Assembly: GCF_000001735.4 (NCBI RefSeq)
Contig: NC_003074.8
Span: 14,639,261 to 14,703,260, forward strand
DNA length: 64,000 nucleotides
Reading direction: 5' to 3'
Origin: Arabidopsis thaliana
Lineage: Eukaryota; Streptophyta; Magnoliopsida; Brassicales; Brassicaceae
In this document: piece by piece, positions 35,201-46,003 of the stretch
Position numbering within the stretch: position 1 is the first letter of the stretch
How the letters are laid out: every line of letters starts with the position of its first letter
Program-made: the position numbers and the translations under genes
The notes under the pieces: generated by a model
Databases searched by the model: none
Told to the model about the DNA's origin: nothing
What the model saw: the letters and a program-made list of their open reading frames with translations, nothing else

Positions 35201-36338
35201 GGTTTGCGCCAAGCTCCACGTGCATGGAACATTAAGCTCAATGAGATTCTTAAGAAGTTGTTATTCGAAAGGTGCTCTAAAGAACCTTCTCTGTATCGGA
35301 AACAAGAGGGTAAGCATCTTCTTATAGTTGCAGTCTATGTGGATGATCTACTTGTCACAGGTTCTAGTCCAAAACAGATAGATGACTTCAAGAAAGGAAT
35401 GTCAAAGAACTTTGAAATGAGCGATTTGGGAAGGCTCACATATTATCTTGGCATTGAGGTCACACAAGAAGAAGACGAGATCATCTTAAAACAAGAAAGA
35501 TATGCTAAAAAGATCCTTGAAAAAGCTGGAATGAATGAGTGTAAATCAATTCTTGTTCCTATGATTTCTGGTCTAGAACTATCAAAAGCACTTGATGAGA
35601 AGAGCATTGATGGACAACAATATCGGAGAAGTATTGGTTGCCTAAGGTACTTACTACACACAAGGCCAGATCTCTCTTACTCCGTTGGTGTCTTAAGCAG
35701 GTATATGCAAGATCCCAGAGAATCTCACGGAGCCGCCTTGAAGCAAGTCATGAGGTACCTTCAGGGAACTACGGGTTACGGTCTTGTATTTAAGAAAAGC
35801 GATAAGACTGGATTAGTTGGTTACAGTGACGCTAGCCATAGTGTAGACGCGGACGATGGTAAGAGTACCGGAGGGCATGTGTTTTACCTAAATGAGTGTC
35901 CTATTAGTTGGTGCTCACAGAAACAACAAGTTGTAGCTCTCTCATCTTGTGAAGCCGAGTTTATGGCAGCTAGAGGCAGCCAAGCAAGCCATTTGGCTTC
36001 AAGACCTGCTCGCTGAAGTTATTGGAACAACATGTGAGAGAGTTACATTACGAGTTGACAACAAATCCGCGATTGCACTCACAAAGAACCCAGTTTTCCA
36101 TGGAAGAAGCAAGCACATTCATCGCAAGTACCATTTCATAAGAGAGTGTGTAGAGAATGGCCAAGTCTCAGTAGAACATGTTCCCGGAGTCAAGCAAAGA
36201 GCGGATATACTAACCAAGGCACTCGCGAAGATCAAGTTCAAGGAGATGAGAGATCTCATTGGAGTTCAAGACTTGTCAAGTGAAGACTTCAAGCTTAAAG
36301 GAGTGAATGTTGGAGTAAGCTTGAAGATAAAGACTTAA
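32219..36338 (+). pseudogene. Copia gag-pol polyprotein, one stop codon and one frameshift
   Basis: The ATG at 32219 opens a single frame. Gag (UBN2-type, about residues 20-200) is followed by a glycine/arginine-rich stretch, the zinc knuckle [14 protein letters not shown] (about 32972), protease motif [11 protein letters not shown] (about 33180), GAG-pre-integrase ([16 protein letters not shown]), integrase ([20 protein letters not shown]), reverse transcriptase (KARLVAKGY, VYVDDLLVTG) and RNase H (CEAEF, HIHRKYHFIRE, HVPGVKQRADILTK). The copia order INT before RT is clear. Lesions: TAG at 34046-34048 inside integrase, best explained as a C-to-T change in a glutamine codon, and a two-base loss near 35975 in RNase H after CEAEFMAA. 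Both are recent-looking. Confidence 0.95.
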
Positions 36339-36596
36339 GTTATAAGTTATTTAAATATAGGATTAGACTAAATCTTAAGGAGAGATCTTAGGAGTTAAGT
36401 TAGGAGTTATCTAACCCTAATCCTATTGTTATTTGGTTTTAAATCTCTATATATATGAGTCCCAAAGTTGTGGTGAACCATATGAGTTTTAGAGAGATTA
36501 AGACTTTGAGATTGTTTAGGTTTGAGTTATTTCCTAAACTTAATAAAAGAGTAATTCTTATATATCTTTGAGTTCTTAATCTTCTTTGAAACTAGA
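36308..36596 (+). repeat. Copia 3' LTR
   Basis: 289 bp, the same ends as the 5' LTR. It is preceded by the purine-rich tract AAAGGAGTGAA and followed by the AAATG duplication. Confidence 0.95.
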
Positions 36597-36601
36597 AAAT
36601 G

Positions 36602-37334
36602 GATGTCACACATTTCCAACTAAAACACAACGAAGTTTACACAAGTTTGGAGAAAAAATAAACAAAACATTGACACGAGTCACACGACAAACCTTTTTTT
36701 TTTTTGTCAACAAACACGACAAAGCTTAAACCAGATTTTAACTTACTAGACTAAACCATATGGTATAGAAACCTTAATTCAGAGCCAAAATTTAGATTTA
36801 GAGTAAAAAAACATTCTAAACTTAGTTAAATTTTAAATCTAAAGTCAGACCCTAAAAGTAATTAAAATATAGAGTCAAAATCTATATTAGGGACTTAGTA
36901 GATTCCACTAAGTAATGTCTTAATTTTGGAATATATCTAGAAGAAGACTTAGTGGAATCCTCTACAAACACAAGAAATGACAATGAAAAAGTTTTCACCC
37001 CTTTTATTACCTTCGTTGATGATGTTTGCTCTCATCCTTATGCCTATCATATTTATTTGTTTATGTATGCATTGTCAAAAAAAATTGAACTTTTCAGATT
37101 TAAACTTCTCGTGAAAAATGTGAATTTTATTACCAGATGTGAAATCACTTCAAGAAAAGCATTTTCTTGCAATTAAGATTTAAAAGATAAAAAATTATAT
37201 TCTGTTAAAATGTGTTCAGTTATGAACCAAATATGAGATCATGGACTTGAATGGTATGAAACTTTTTCAGGTTTTCATGTTTTTAAAAATTTCATTCCAA
37301 AAAATTATTTTATTGATCCCACATTCTTTTCGTA
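36602..37334. other. Intergenic DNA between the copia and Harbinger elements
   Basis: No gene. About 36640-36690 resembles the direct repeats in protease intron 4. About 37180-37330 is the left part of duplicated block copy 2 (compare 10560-10690). Confidence 0.5.
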
Positions 37335-37337
37335 TAA

Positions 37338-38464
37338 GGCCCTGTTTGTTTGATCATTTGGCATTTACATCCACATGATCCATTTACATGATCCATTTGG
37401 ATGATGCATTTGAATGATGTTTGTTTGATTATTTAGTATTTTATCTAAATGATGCATTTAAATGAATATTTTTTTGTTTGATCATTTTGTAATTCATCTA
37501 CATTCTCATTCTAATAAAAATGACTAAAATACCCATGTTATAATTTTAACAAATGACAAATATTTAACATCATTACCAAATATAATTTTAATGAAGAAAT
37601 GATTTTACGGTTTTGGCGGAAAAAATATGATTTTACGGTTTTGGCGAAAACTATGATTTTGTGGTTTTGGCGGGAAAATATGATTTTACGCTTTTGGCGG
37701 GAAAATATGATAAATACGGTTTTGACAGAAAAATATGATTTTAACGTTTTGGCGGGAAAACATGATTTTGTGGTTTTGACGGGAAAATACAATTTTACGG
37801 TTTTGGCGGGAAAATACGATTTTACGGTTTTGGCGGGAAAATACGATTTTACGGTTTTGGTGGGAAAATACGATTTTACGGTTTTGGTGGGAAAATACGA
37901 TTTTACGGTTTTGACGGGAAAATACGATTGTATGGTTTTGGCGGAAAAATACGATTTTGTGATTTTGACGGGAAAATATGATTTTACGGTTTTAGCGGAA
38001 AAATATGATTTTGCGGTTTTGTGGGAAAATATGATTTTAACGTTTTGACAGGAAAATATGATTTTGCGGTTTTGGCGGAAAAATATGATTTTGCGACTTT
38101 GGAGGAAAATATGATTTTACGATTTTGGCGGGAAAAACGAATTTATAATTTTGACGTAAAATAATAGTCAGTGATTTCACAATTTTTAGAGTTTTTTGGT
38201 ATAATATGTAATTTAAAAAAAAAAAAAAAATCTATTAAAAATTAACATTATTAAAAGAGGGTATATTTGTCATTTGTTTTTTGGACTAAATCATCTTCAT
38301 CCAAATGGTTCTACCAAATCCATCCAAATGAGTTTCACATATTAGTCTAAATTTACAAAGTCATTCAGATGAAACATCCAAATGATCTGTTAATTTGTGA
38401 AAAACAAACATCATTTTTCATCTTCATCCAGATGATCCATTTGGATGGAGAAACAAACAGGACC
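37338..38464. mobile_element. PIF/Harbinger-type nonautonomous element (1127 bp), TSD TAA
   Basis: The left end GGCCCTGTTTGTTTGATCAT and the reverse complement of the right end GGTCCTGTTTGTTTCTCCAT are a terminal inverted pair. Subterminal CATCCAAATGGATCAT-type repeats lie on both sides, and TAA is present immediately outside (37335-37337 and 38465-38467). A 3-bp TWA duplication is typical of PIF/Harbinger. There is no transposase. The interior is mostly a 27-bp minisatellite. Confidence 0.85.
37599..38160. repeat. 27-bp minisatellite, about 21 copies
   Basis: The consensus is ACGATTTTACGGTTTTGGCG followed by GGAAAAT. Central copies (about 37790-37920) are nearly identical; edge copies diverge. 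Because 27 is a multiple of three, the frame at 37599-38048 reads as repeated YDFTVLAGK, a by-product of the tandem repeat rather than evidence for a protein. Confidence 0.95.
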
Positions 38465-38479
38465 TAACTAGATTATACA

Positions 38480-38940
38480 AAGTCTCATTTGTCAACTAAC
38501 TCATAGTTTTTTTTGGTTATTTATTTGTTTTATAATCCTGTTTCAAGTTTATTTTGTTTACTAGGTACCTCGTTTTAGTGATTCTACTAATTCACAATTT
38601 ATTTATCATGTTATTTTGTTGTTTAGCTTTCATGCAATATAAGCCCTATATCAAACCATGTTTGGAGGGGTGTAAGAGCCAATCATAATACATCAAAAAG
38701 TGCATGTCTATGGTGCATCCCAAAGGAGATTGTCTAGGAGATCAATATGGCACTTCTTGTTGTTGTATAGGCGGTTTGATGTCTCAAAATGAGTCTCCGA
38801 TATCTAATCTTCCTAATTATCAATCAATTCCTTATTTATATGTAATCTCAAATAAAATATGGATAAAATATTTACTCGAATATATGTAAGCTGTCTTATT
38901 ACATCTTCGTACTAGTTCTCTTTAGTCGCATCAAAGTAAA
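38480..38940. repeat. Duplicated block, copy 2 (right part)
   Basis: Matches 10740-11100 in order: the defensin-like exon, GTCTCAAAATGAGTCTCC, AATCTCAAATAAAATATG and the CGTACTAGT end. The Harbinger element separates it from its left part at 37180-37330. Confidence 0.7.
38640..38770 (+). pseudogene. Defensin-like (DEFL) exon relic, copy 2
   Basis: The frame GCKSQS, a stop, then IKKCMSMVHPKGDCLGDQYG and TSCCC parallels the relic at 10866 (KCISMWHPKGGDCIGD). The internal stop and the absence of a signal-peptide exon mark it as dead. Confidence 0.4.
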
Positions 38941-39176
38941 TGAACCCAACAAAAACCACAAGATAGACGTTTATTCATGTAAGCGATATAGAACAAATAA
39001 CTAATTTATTTTATTTAAAAAAATTTATTGTAAAAAATACACTACACACATTGATAAATAATTTAAAAAAAGGAAAAAAAAAATTATCAGCAAGTAATTG
39101 TTCACTAAAATAATAATGGTTTTTATTCAGTTTCAGAAATTGTATGACACTATCACTAGGCTATCATAATATGTTT

Positions 39177-39968
39177 TGATATAACTCAAATTATCCTTAA
39201 GCTTACTCCCTCAAATAAGAGATCGTCGCTACTACTTAAGGGTCTAATTCTATTAATTTTTTGATGTTCACACAATAAACTAATAATATATAATATTAAG
39301 ATAAATGAAATATTGTAAATTAAAGACAATAAAACAATAAATTAAGTTGTAGATTCTGAAGATTAACGCGTCAGATTTAGAGATAATCTCAGAAAAATAT
39401 AAACTGTTGATCTAGCTATGTTTAGGATTGTTAACACACCGTTCTAGAACTCAAATCACTAATATAGAGCAACTGATCGATGTTAGCCCGCATTACTCAC
39501 TATACCTAATAATTAAGGATTCCGACGTTAGCCCGCAAATCCCTAATTCTAAACATGCATTACTATTAGGTTTGATTAGTTCACCTAAGTATCTAGACCG
39601 ACGTTAGTACACATCTTAAATACTAGGCTCATCTATAACAGTTCTAGCAATAAGCAGCCTTTTAGAATTTACCTATTACCTAAGATCAAGTTCTAGGTGA
39701 TCAATCTAGAACTAGTAGTAATAATAATTAAGATGAAGAACTCAAAAAATAATCCTAACAGGTTATCGATCTACTAATCCATCTAAATCCCTATTGATAC
39801 CCTAAACCCAACAAGGTGACTACTCAGTCATGATTAAAGGAGCACAAATCATAATCTGAATAAATTGCATTGAATTATGATAAAAGATAGAGATAAAGGA
39901 GTTCAGTTGCTTCTCTCCCAAAGTATAAATCTCTCACACAGAACTTGCTTAGGTCTAAACAATGATCT

Positions 39969-40024
<56 letters not shown>

Positions 40025-40350
40025 ACTAAAAACGTGCAGAGTCTATTTTGCAAATAAAAAAAAACTTCTGACACTTATGTGATTCTTGAAGACTTGATGA
40101 AACGTGAGAAATTCTTATGTCGATAAGGGTGTCGATCGATACTGATGTGGTGTTGATCGACACCAATGCGTGAATAATGTATTCGTTGGTCTTCTTTGCT
40201 AGAAAGCTTCCAAAATTCTTTATTATGCTTCATATCTCTCAAAAGTAGATATGCACCTGTAAAGACTCAAAAACATACAAAAATAACTTGAAAGACTCTA
40301 AAATCCATTATAATATTACGTTAGAAATCAGTAAAAACCATGATATATCA
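39177..40350 (-). mobile_element. Solo LTR of a Tat/Athila-like gypsy element (1174 bp)
   Basis: On the minus strand it begins TGATATATCATGG and ends GAGTTATATCA, a proper TG...CA with inverted TGATATA/TATATCA. It is flanked by TGTTT (39172-39176) and TGTTC (40351-40355), a 5-bp duplication with one mismatch; the empty copy 2 reads TGTTC. It contains the GTGTCGATCGATAC/GATCGACACC palindromic region common in Brassicaceae Tat elements and a (TA)n tract. There is no internal region, so recombination has removed it. Confidence 0.8.
39972..40021. repeat. (TA)n microsatellite inside the solo LTR
   Basis: About 25 uninterrupted TA units. Confidence 0.95.
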
Positions 40351-40965
40351 TGTTCCATACTAGAGATCGACACAATGTACACCGCAAGACGATTTGATCT
40401 CTAAAATTTATGATTTTTCAAATTTTATGGTTATGTATTATATAGAAAAGTTTGAAACGTATAAAAATTTTTAAAAAGGAAAAAGATTATCAGCAAATAA
40501 TTGTTCAGTAAAATAATAATTTTTTTATTCAGTTTCGAGAATTGTATGACACTAATATTTCCACTAGGCTGTCATAATATGTTCCATATACTAGAAATCG
40601 ACCCGCCGTACACCGCATGACGATTTATTCTCTAAAATTTATGATGTGTCGCTCCTTCAGCTAATTTGGTTTGTACTTTGGCAAAAGCGTATGCTCAGCA
40701 GGTTGGTTTCCTTATCTTTCCGCCTTTTCAAGTTCTAGGTTTCTTTTTTTATGACTTATCTAGGTAGACTCTATATAGGTTGTTTCAGCCGTTTTCATTT
40801 GGTATATATAGACGAGTATAGAATGTCAACAACTGTAGATGGTTCATAGATTCTGCAAACAAGATCCGGCTTGTTTTATTAGTTTCCCTTGTAAATTATT
40901 ACATGTTAGAGTAAGTAGTGCTATGAACTTTTAAATCTAACTAAAGTCATTGTCAAATTTTAAAA

Positions 40966-41545
40966 CAGCGACTATGCAAACAGACAGTAAAGGTGCTCAA
41001 GATGATGGAGAATGAGGGGATTGAACCAAACTTGATTATGTCGAATGTTTTGGTTAATGCATTTGGAACTGCTGGAAGCACATGGAAGCTCTCTCTATTT
41101 ATCATCATATTAAAGAAACTGTATGTCTATCTTATTCGTGCGATTAAACTTCTAGTAATTGCTTATTGTCATCGTTAAATTATTTGCTTAACTGCTTGAG
41201 TTTGTCTTCTGAAGGGATACACCCCTGATGTGGTTACCTATAGTACACTTATGAAAGCATTCACTCGACCAAAGAAGTATGAAAAGGTATGTAGCTTCTA
41301 TTTGGTGACCTTGTAATCCCATGTTCCTTCACCTCAAACGTTTCATTGACTATATATGTTATGTGTGATCTTGATAAATTGGGTGTTTAAATTGATGGCT
41401 GCTGCATGGTTCCAGAAATATTCAGGGAAATGGAAGCTTTTGGGTGTACGGTAGATCAGAAAGCAAGACAGCTATTGCAAAATGCTTTTATGGTTCTTGA
41501 TCGAAAACATTTAGTATTTGATGGAACAGCCAAAGATGATTATCT
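40966..41545 (+). pseudogene. PPR gene 3'-end relic (copy 2)
   Basis: The first exon piece reads KVLKMMENEGIEPNLIMSNV then LVNAFGTAG, followed by a one-base shift before HMEALSIYHHIKE. The second piece (about 41215-41287) reads GYTPDVVTYSTLMKAFTRPK. The third (about 41414-41545) reads EIFREMEAFGCTVDQKARQL then LQNAFMVLDR. GT-AG borders separate them. Together these are the last two or three repeats of a chloroplast/mitochondrial-type PPR protein. The upstream gene body is absent. The better state of this copy suggests it is closer to the source than the relic at 25.8 kb. Confidence 0.75.
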
Positions 41546-42480
41546 TAGGTACAAACATCCAACGAACTACACATAGGGCAAAACCGAAAGAATAAACACT
41601 CATCGAGTAAAATTTAAAAAGTTCATGAAGAACACCTCTAAAGCACATACTATAGAAAAAAAAAAAAAAAAAAAACTCCCCTATTTTCGAGAAAATTCAA
41701 TGGATAGTGAAAGATGTTGAAAGTCTCTGATGAGGAGATTGCTCTATATTCATTCTAATATAAAGGCAATGTACTTACAACGTATTGAGAGGTTTCCTAG
41801 ATACTCGGAAAAACGGCGAAAATCAACCCAAACTTTCTGCGGTTCTTTTTTCCTGCGGTTTTTTTCAACCTGAATTTTTAAACCTTGTATTTCTCAACCT
41901 AAACTACAACCTATTTCAAATTCCAAACATCAACTACATAGTCGTTAGCCGATTTCAACATGACCTGTGACGGGGTTATGAAACCGTTAAACTGTGTTGA
42001 GTCAGCGACACCGTGGCATCAGAGCTATACAAAGCGACATCGTTTAACACGGTTTTGGTTGTCTGCTAGAGAGAAAACGACGTCGTTTTCATTTGGGAAA
42101 CCTCTGCTAGAGAGAAGAGGGTTCCCAAAATCTTTTTCTCAATTACCATCAACCAGGGAATGACCCAAAAAAGGTAAATTTGCCTGACTGATCATGAAGA
42201 ATGCCTCTTCTAATTAATGCGTTTCTTGGTTGACGACTCTTTGAAGACTGCTTGGAGAAGCTTAGAATTCCACTGCATGCCTCCAAAGACTCGTTCATAG
42301 CCTTTTGACGGTCGTTTGAAGCATTGTTGCATCAATGTGGTCCTTTTACTACTAGGATCAACGTTAAAACTTAACTAAACATAAAAAAAATTAATGGAAC
42401 CAAATTCATCAATTATAGGAGGAATCGAGTAAACCTTACATGGTCTTTAAATATAACAATTCTTGGGTTATTGCTTTCCG
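41546..42480. other. Intergenic DNA with a possible MULE end near 41808
   Basis: GGAAAAACGGCGAAAATCAA (41808) and a later AAACGACGTCGTTTTCATT (42076-42094) recall the end and leader of the MuDR-type element at 2.87-3.12 kb (GGAAAAAACGCC, ATGACGTCGTTTTGGT). No transposase follows. This may be an isolated MULE end. Confidence 0.3.
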
Positions 42481-42491
42481 GCTTTAATTTG

Positions 42492-42897
42492 CCAAATATC
42501 TTAATATACAAAGTTGAGTTTTCAAAATTGTTAACTCACCTGATCATGACACGTGTCAAAATTATTAATGAGTTATCCACACATATCAAATCAATTTCGT
42601 TATTTTTAGGGTTATGTGCAAAGAAAAAACTCTCTAACTCATCTATTTTTGCATATTTATCCTCCACCTCCAACAACTGCATATTATCCTACGAAGTCTA
42701 AAATAATACCCATTGCAACCTTTCTTCGTCAATTTTTGCTACCATAAATGTTTGTAAAATATTGATATATAATATGTTAAATTGAAGCCCTCGCAACGAA
42801 AACTTCAACTCTACCAACAAAATTTTAAAAATCTAATGTATGTGATTGTAAAAATATTTACTATATACATATAAGGGTCATATTACGTATTCTTTTA
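42492..42897. repeat. ~400-bp direct repeat, copy 1
   Basis: Shares with 44680-45085 the phrases TTTTCAAAATTGTTAACTCA, CCACCTCCAACAA and GTCTAAAATAATACSCA, and the end TTTACTATATACRTATAA. Both copies are in the same orientation and flank the ECA1-like gene. Confidence 0.85.
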
Positions 42898-43790
42898 GTC
42901 TTCATAAGATTAATATGCATTTGTTAGAGATAGAAGGTAAAATTGCAAAATAGGATGAGTTAGATGGGTGTTTTGCACAAAATCCTATATTTTAAAACAA
43001 AAATAGAAAAATTTCATAACCCCATCGGATATATACATAAGTAAAAAAAAGTTAGTTCATATATTCAAATTGTTTATTTAATATATTAAACTATTGAACA
43101 AATTCTATTAAATGTCGTTTATATATTCAAAACAGAAGTAAAAGTTCCCTATTTTGTTTTAGAAAAATATTAATACTTGATTTAATATTTTCTAATTTTG
43201 TAACTTAAATATGTCTCTCCTTTTATTTCTTAATTTTATTTCATTTCATTTTTTCTCAATTACGGAGTTCAATTCGTTTACCACAAAATTCAGTGAGAGG
43301 CTCTGTTTGGTGCGTCTTTTTAAAGCTGTTGTATGTTTTCCTTGTCTTATCTTTGTGTTATGCTTTGAGGATTCCCGTATAATATATAATTAGAAAATGC
43401 ATGGTATATAGAATGTGTATAATTGAAATATTCTTTTGAAAATACAGATTACTATTTAGAATTTTTATATCATCACAACATTTCTCACACCCGCCTATTA
43501 GACGAGTCTTATCTAATAAAATTATAAACCATTCTCAGATTTTGTGTTATGACATATTTCAAAGATTTATGAAAACAATTTGAAATTCTGTAACATTGTA
43601 ACATTATGGGCTCGATGTTTCAAGGTGTTATTCATTAGAATTAAAGAATGAGTAGACATTGAACCCAAATGCAAATTCTCAAATGTTATTACTATATAAT
43701 CTTTTTTTATTATTATTATAACATGTACTAAAGCTAAAATTTTAAAACATAAGTTGAAAAAGCTATCTATTTTTAAAATAAGTTAAAACT
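42898..43790. other. AT-rich intergenic DNA downstream of the ECA1-like gene
   Basis: No gene recognised. The open stretch 43211-43393 is low complexity and F/L-rich. Confidence 0.45.
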
Positions 43791-44150
43791 CTATTTTGGT
43801 ATGGGAGGAGTTGCACCGGCAACTCTTGAACATTGTTCCTTTAGCATCGGAGGGAATAACGGAATGAATGGAATTTTCGGTATGCAATTAACTTTGGCAT
43901 CCAAAAATGCTTTGCAACAAGCCGGACCTAAATTACCGAACTTTCCAGTGAAAATGGATTGAGAAATCTCTGCAATGCATCCAGGAATATCCATCACGGA
44001 TGACCAACATTTTGTTATATCAGGTAATCCAGAAATCAGTTGGAACGGAAACGGAAAAGGAAGTTGAGCTGGAAACTGAGGCAATTGAGCATTTACAGAA
44101 ACTATGATACATAGAACATATAGAAGGGAAAACACATTTTTGATAGACAT
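43791..44150 (-). CDS. ECA1 gametogenesis-related (prolamin-like domain) secreted protein
   Basis: An intact single-exon frame of 119 residues starts at ATG 44150-44148 (MSIKNVFSLLYVLCIIVSVNA, a clear signal peptide). The mature part has the prolamin-like pattern: KCWSSVMDIPGCIAEISQSI, then GPACCKAFLDAKVNCIPKIP and LKEQCS, i.e. C-x8-C, CC, C and a final C. A proline/phenylalanine-rich linker (LPQFPAQLPFPFPFQL) precedes it. Members include the egg-cell EC1 peptides and many gametophyte- or seed-expressed secreted proteins. I chose the internal ATG because residues upstream of it lack conservation and the signal peptide starts there. A TATAAATA-like box lies about 90-100 bp upstream (near 44240-44250 on the minus strand). 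No lesions were seen. It is flanked by ~400-bp direct repeats. Confidence 0.88.
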   Translation of the reverse strand: MSIKNVFSLLYVLCIIVSVNAQLPQFPAQLPFPFPFQLISGLPDITKCWSSVMDIPGCIAEISQSIFTGKFGNLGPACCKAFLDAKVNCIPKIPFIPLFPPMLKEQCSRVAGATPPIPK

Positions 44151-44679
44151 AATGAGAAATTCAGTACAAAGTCTTAGTATAGCAACTATATGCTTAATGC
44201 TTTGTTTTTTTTTGATTGATGAATAACAATAAAATCCTTGCTTATTTATATGAATATTGAAATGTGAAACTATCATATAGATTTTCTTTAACTTAACATC
44301 TTTGAATACTTTAATTAGGTATTTGATTAGCCGTTTTATAAATTTAAATATAGTTGAAACTCCATGTGTGAAACAAGTAACATTAACTAAAAAATATTGA
44401 CTACAAAGAGAAAATCAAAGTTAAACGGCTTCACATAATTAATCATTCATCGGTATATATCTCCAAATTTAAACAAATAAATAGATTTATAATATTTTCT
44501 TCGTGAAAATTATTTAAATCAATCTAAAGGTTTGGTTTGTAAAACTTCTATACAATGGGGTTCTCCATGACTTGTTAACACTAAACTTAGACGAGAGGAG
44601 TTTGTAGAATGCGGATTATACGGTTGGACAGAGCAGTTCGGATCGGGCATGAAAACATTGTACATAATCCAATATATGT

Positions 44680-45085
44680 GCCAAATATCTATATAAAGTT
44701 GGGTTTTCAAAATTGTTAACTCACATGATCATGACAGTGTCAAATTTATTATTGAAATATCCACACATATCTAATCAAATTTTATAATTTTTTGGGTTTT
44801 GTACAAACAAAAACCCTCTAACTTATCTATTTTTTGCATCTTTATTCTCCACCTCCAACAAATTCATAATTATCCTATAAAGTCTAAAATAATACGCACT
44901 GTAATCCTTTTTCGTCATTTTTTGCTACGAAATTATTTTGTAAAATATTAATATTTAATATGTTAAATCAAAGCTTTCTCGACGATAACTTATCCTCTAC
45001 CTTAAAAAGTTTTAAAATTTAATCTATGTGAGTGTAAAAAAGTTTACTATATACGTATAATGGTCATATAGCGTATTACTGGTTC
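44680..45085. repeat. ~400-bp direct repeat, copy 2
   Basis: Partner of 42492-42897. It lies upstream of the ECA1-like gene. Confidence 0.85.
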
Positions 45086-45720
45086 AAATATAATTTATAA
45101 TACGGCGGACCCATAAATCAGCTGACCTCCTTTTATCCTCTTTGGGTCTGCCTATGCGGCGAACCCATAAATACTTTTTACTGGATCAAAAATAATTTAA
45201 TATAATTAATAACTTAAATAGACTAAAAATCTAAAAATATTCATTTGCTTATTATATACATATACCACAAATTAGGTTGAATACTTATGGGCGAAATAAA
45301 CAAAAAGACTAAAAACATATAAGAAATGGTGTCGAAACACAAAGCAGAAGGAAAATATGATAAAAGTTAAAGGGTTTACATACAAAATCTGTAATTTTAA
45401 GGGGGTCAAAACAGAAAAAATATATGTAATATCATAAATTTTAAAGGGCTATATTGCAAATATAGAATTTTAGGAGTGTTAGTTGACCTCCTTTAATCCT
45501 CTTTGGATTCGCCCATGCATATTTTTTATCCCAAAACTTGAAATAGAAATGTGTTTTTTTTTTAGTAGTCATGATAAACTTAGAAACCAAGATATATTCT
45601 TATACATTATTTCTTATACAACATTAAGATTTTTATTTAGGAATTTTAATTTTATTTATAATTTAAAATTCAAACAATATTTAGACGTTACAGCCACAAA
45701 AATATTTGTCCATGAGAGCA
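45086..45720. other. AT-rich intergenic DNA
   Basis: The phrase TGACCTCCTTTWATCCTCTT, then TGG, occurs twice (about 45124 and 45484), enclosing ~360 bp. This may be a small repeat element, but no terminal inverted repeats were recognised. Confidence 0.35.
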
Positions 45721-46001
45721 AACCGGTCTAGTGAGCACTTTCTCCTCTGGTTTTAGTGTAATATTTTCAGCTTTAGTCTTCACAACAGAAGAATCCCATT
45801 CTAGATTTGTTGTAGGACATGTATGCACTCCAAAACCACAAATGAGTGCTCGCATCTTCAACTTCGAGTGACCATAGTTAGCTTTTTCAAGAATGATTGG
45901 ACGTCATACATTTACAATCTCCTTGAGGTAGTCCACCCTTTCTATAAGATCTTCACCTATTGTTAAGATACAACTTGGTTAAGATGCGCGCTCTGATACC
46001 A
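45721..46001 (-). pseudogene. Copia gag N-terminal fragment with primer-binding site
   Basis: On the minus strand a PBS (GGTATCAGAGCGCGC at about 46001-45987) is followed by a degraded reading frame with PIILEKANYGHSKLKMRALI, the start of a copia Gag. Stops interrupt it, and it ends near 45721 without any pol. The upstream LTR would lie to the right, from about 46004. Confidence 0.6.
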
Positions 46002-46003
46002 AA

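Larger units (their letters stand above)
31881..36596 (+). mobile_element. Complete Ty1/copia LTR retrotransposon (4716 bp), TSD AAATG
   Basis: Two 289-bp LTRs (31881-32169 and 36308-36596) start TGTTGGAGTAAG and end AAACTAGA. By eye they differ at about six positions, roughly 98% identical. The 5-bp duplication AAATG lies at 31876-31880 and 36597-36601. The primer-binding site TGGTATCAGAGC follows the 5' LTR at about 32172-32183, and a purine-rich tract precedes the 3' LTR. One gag-pol frame fills the interior. This is the youngest-looking LTR element in the window, but it carries two lesions and would need help to move. Confidence 0.97.
39060..40640. repeat. Local tandem duplication (~230 bp) split by a solo LTR
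   Basis: Copy 1 is 39060-39176 plus 40351 to about 40470. Copy 2 is about 40470-40640, with shared phrases ATTCAGTTTCRRRAATTGTA, TGTCATAATATGTTCCATA and CTAGARATCGACNC. Copy 2 preserves the uninterrupted target site. Confidence 0.7.

Noticed and set aside
37599-38048. 149-residue open frame of nine-residue repeats as a structural protein
   Set aside because: It is the direct translation of a 27-bp minisatellite inside a Harbinger-type element. There is no start context, no signal and no conservation beyond the repeat unit.
37599-38160. Possible CRISPR-like array
   Set aside because: The units are contiguous without unique spacers and the sequence is plant nuclear DNA. It is a minisatellite.
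43211-43393. 60-residue F/L-rich frame as a membrane peptide gene
   Set aside because: Low-complexity AT-rich DNA. No homology and no plausible promoter was seen.
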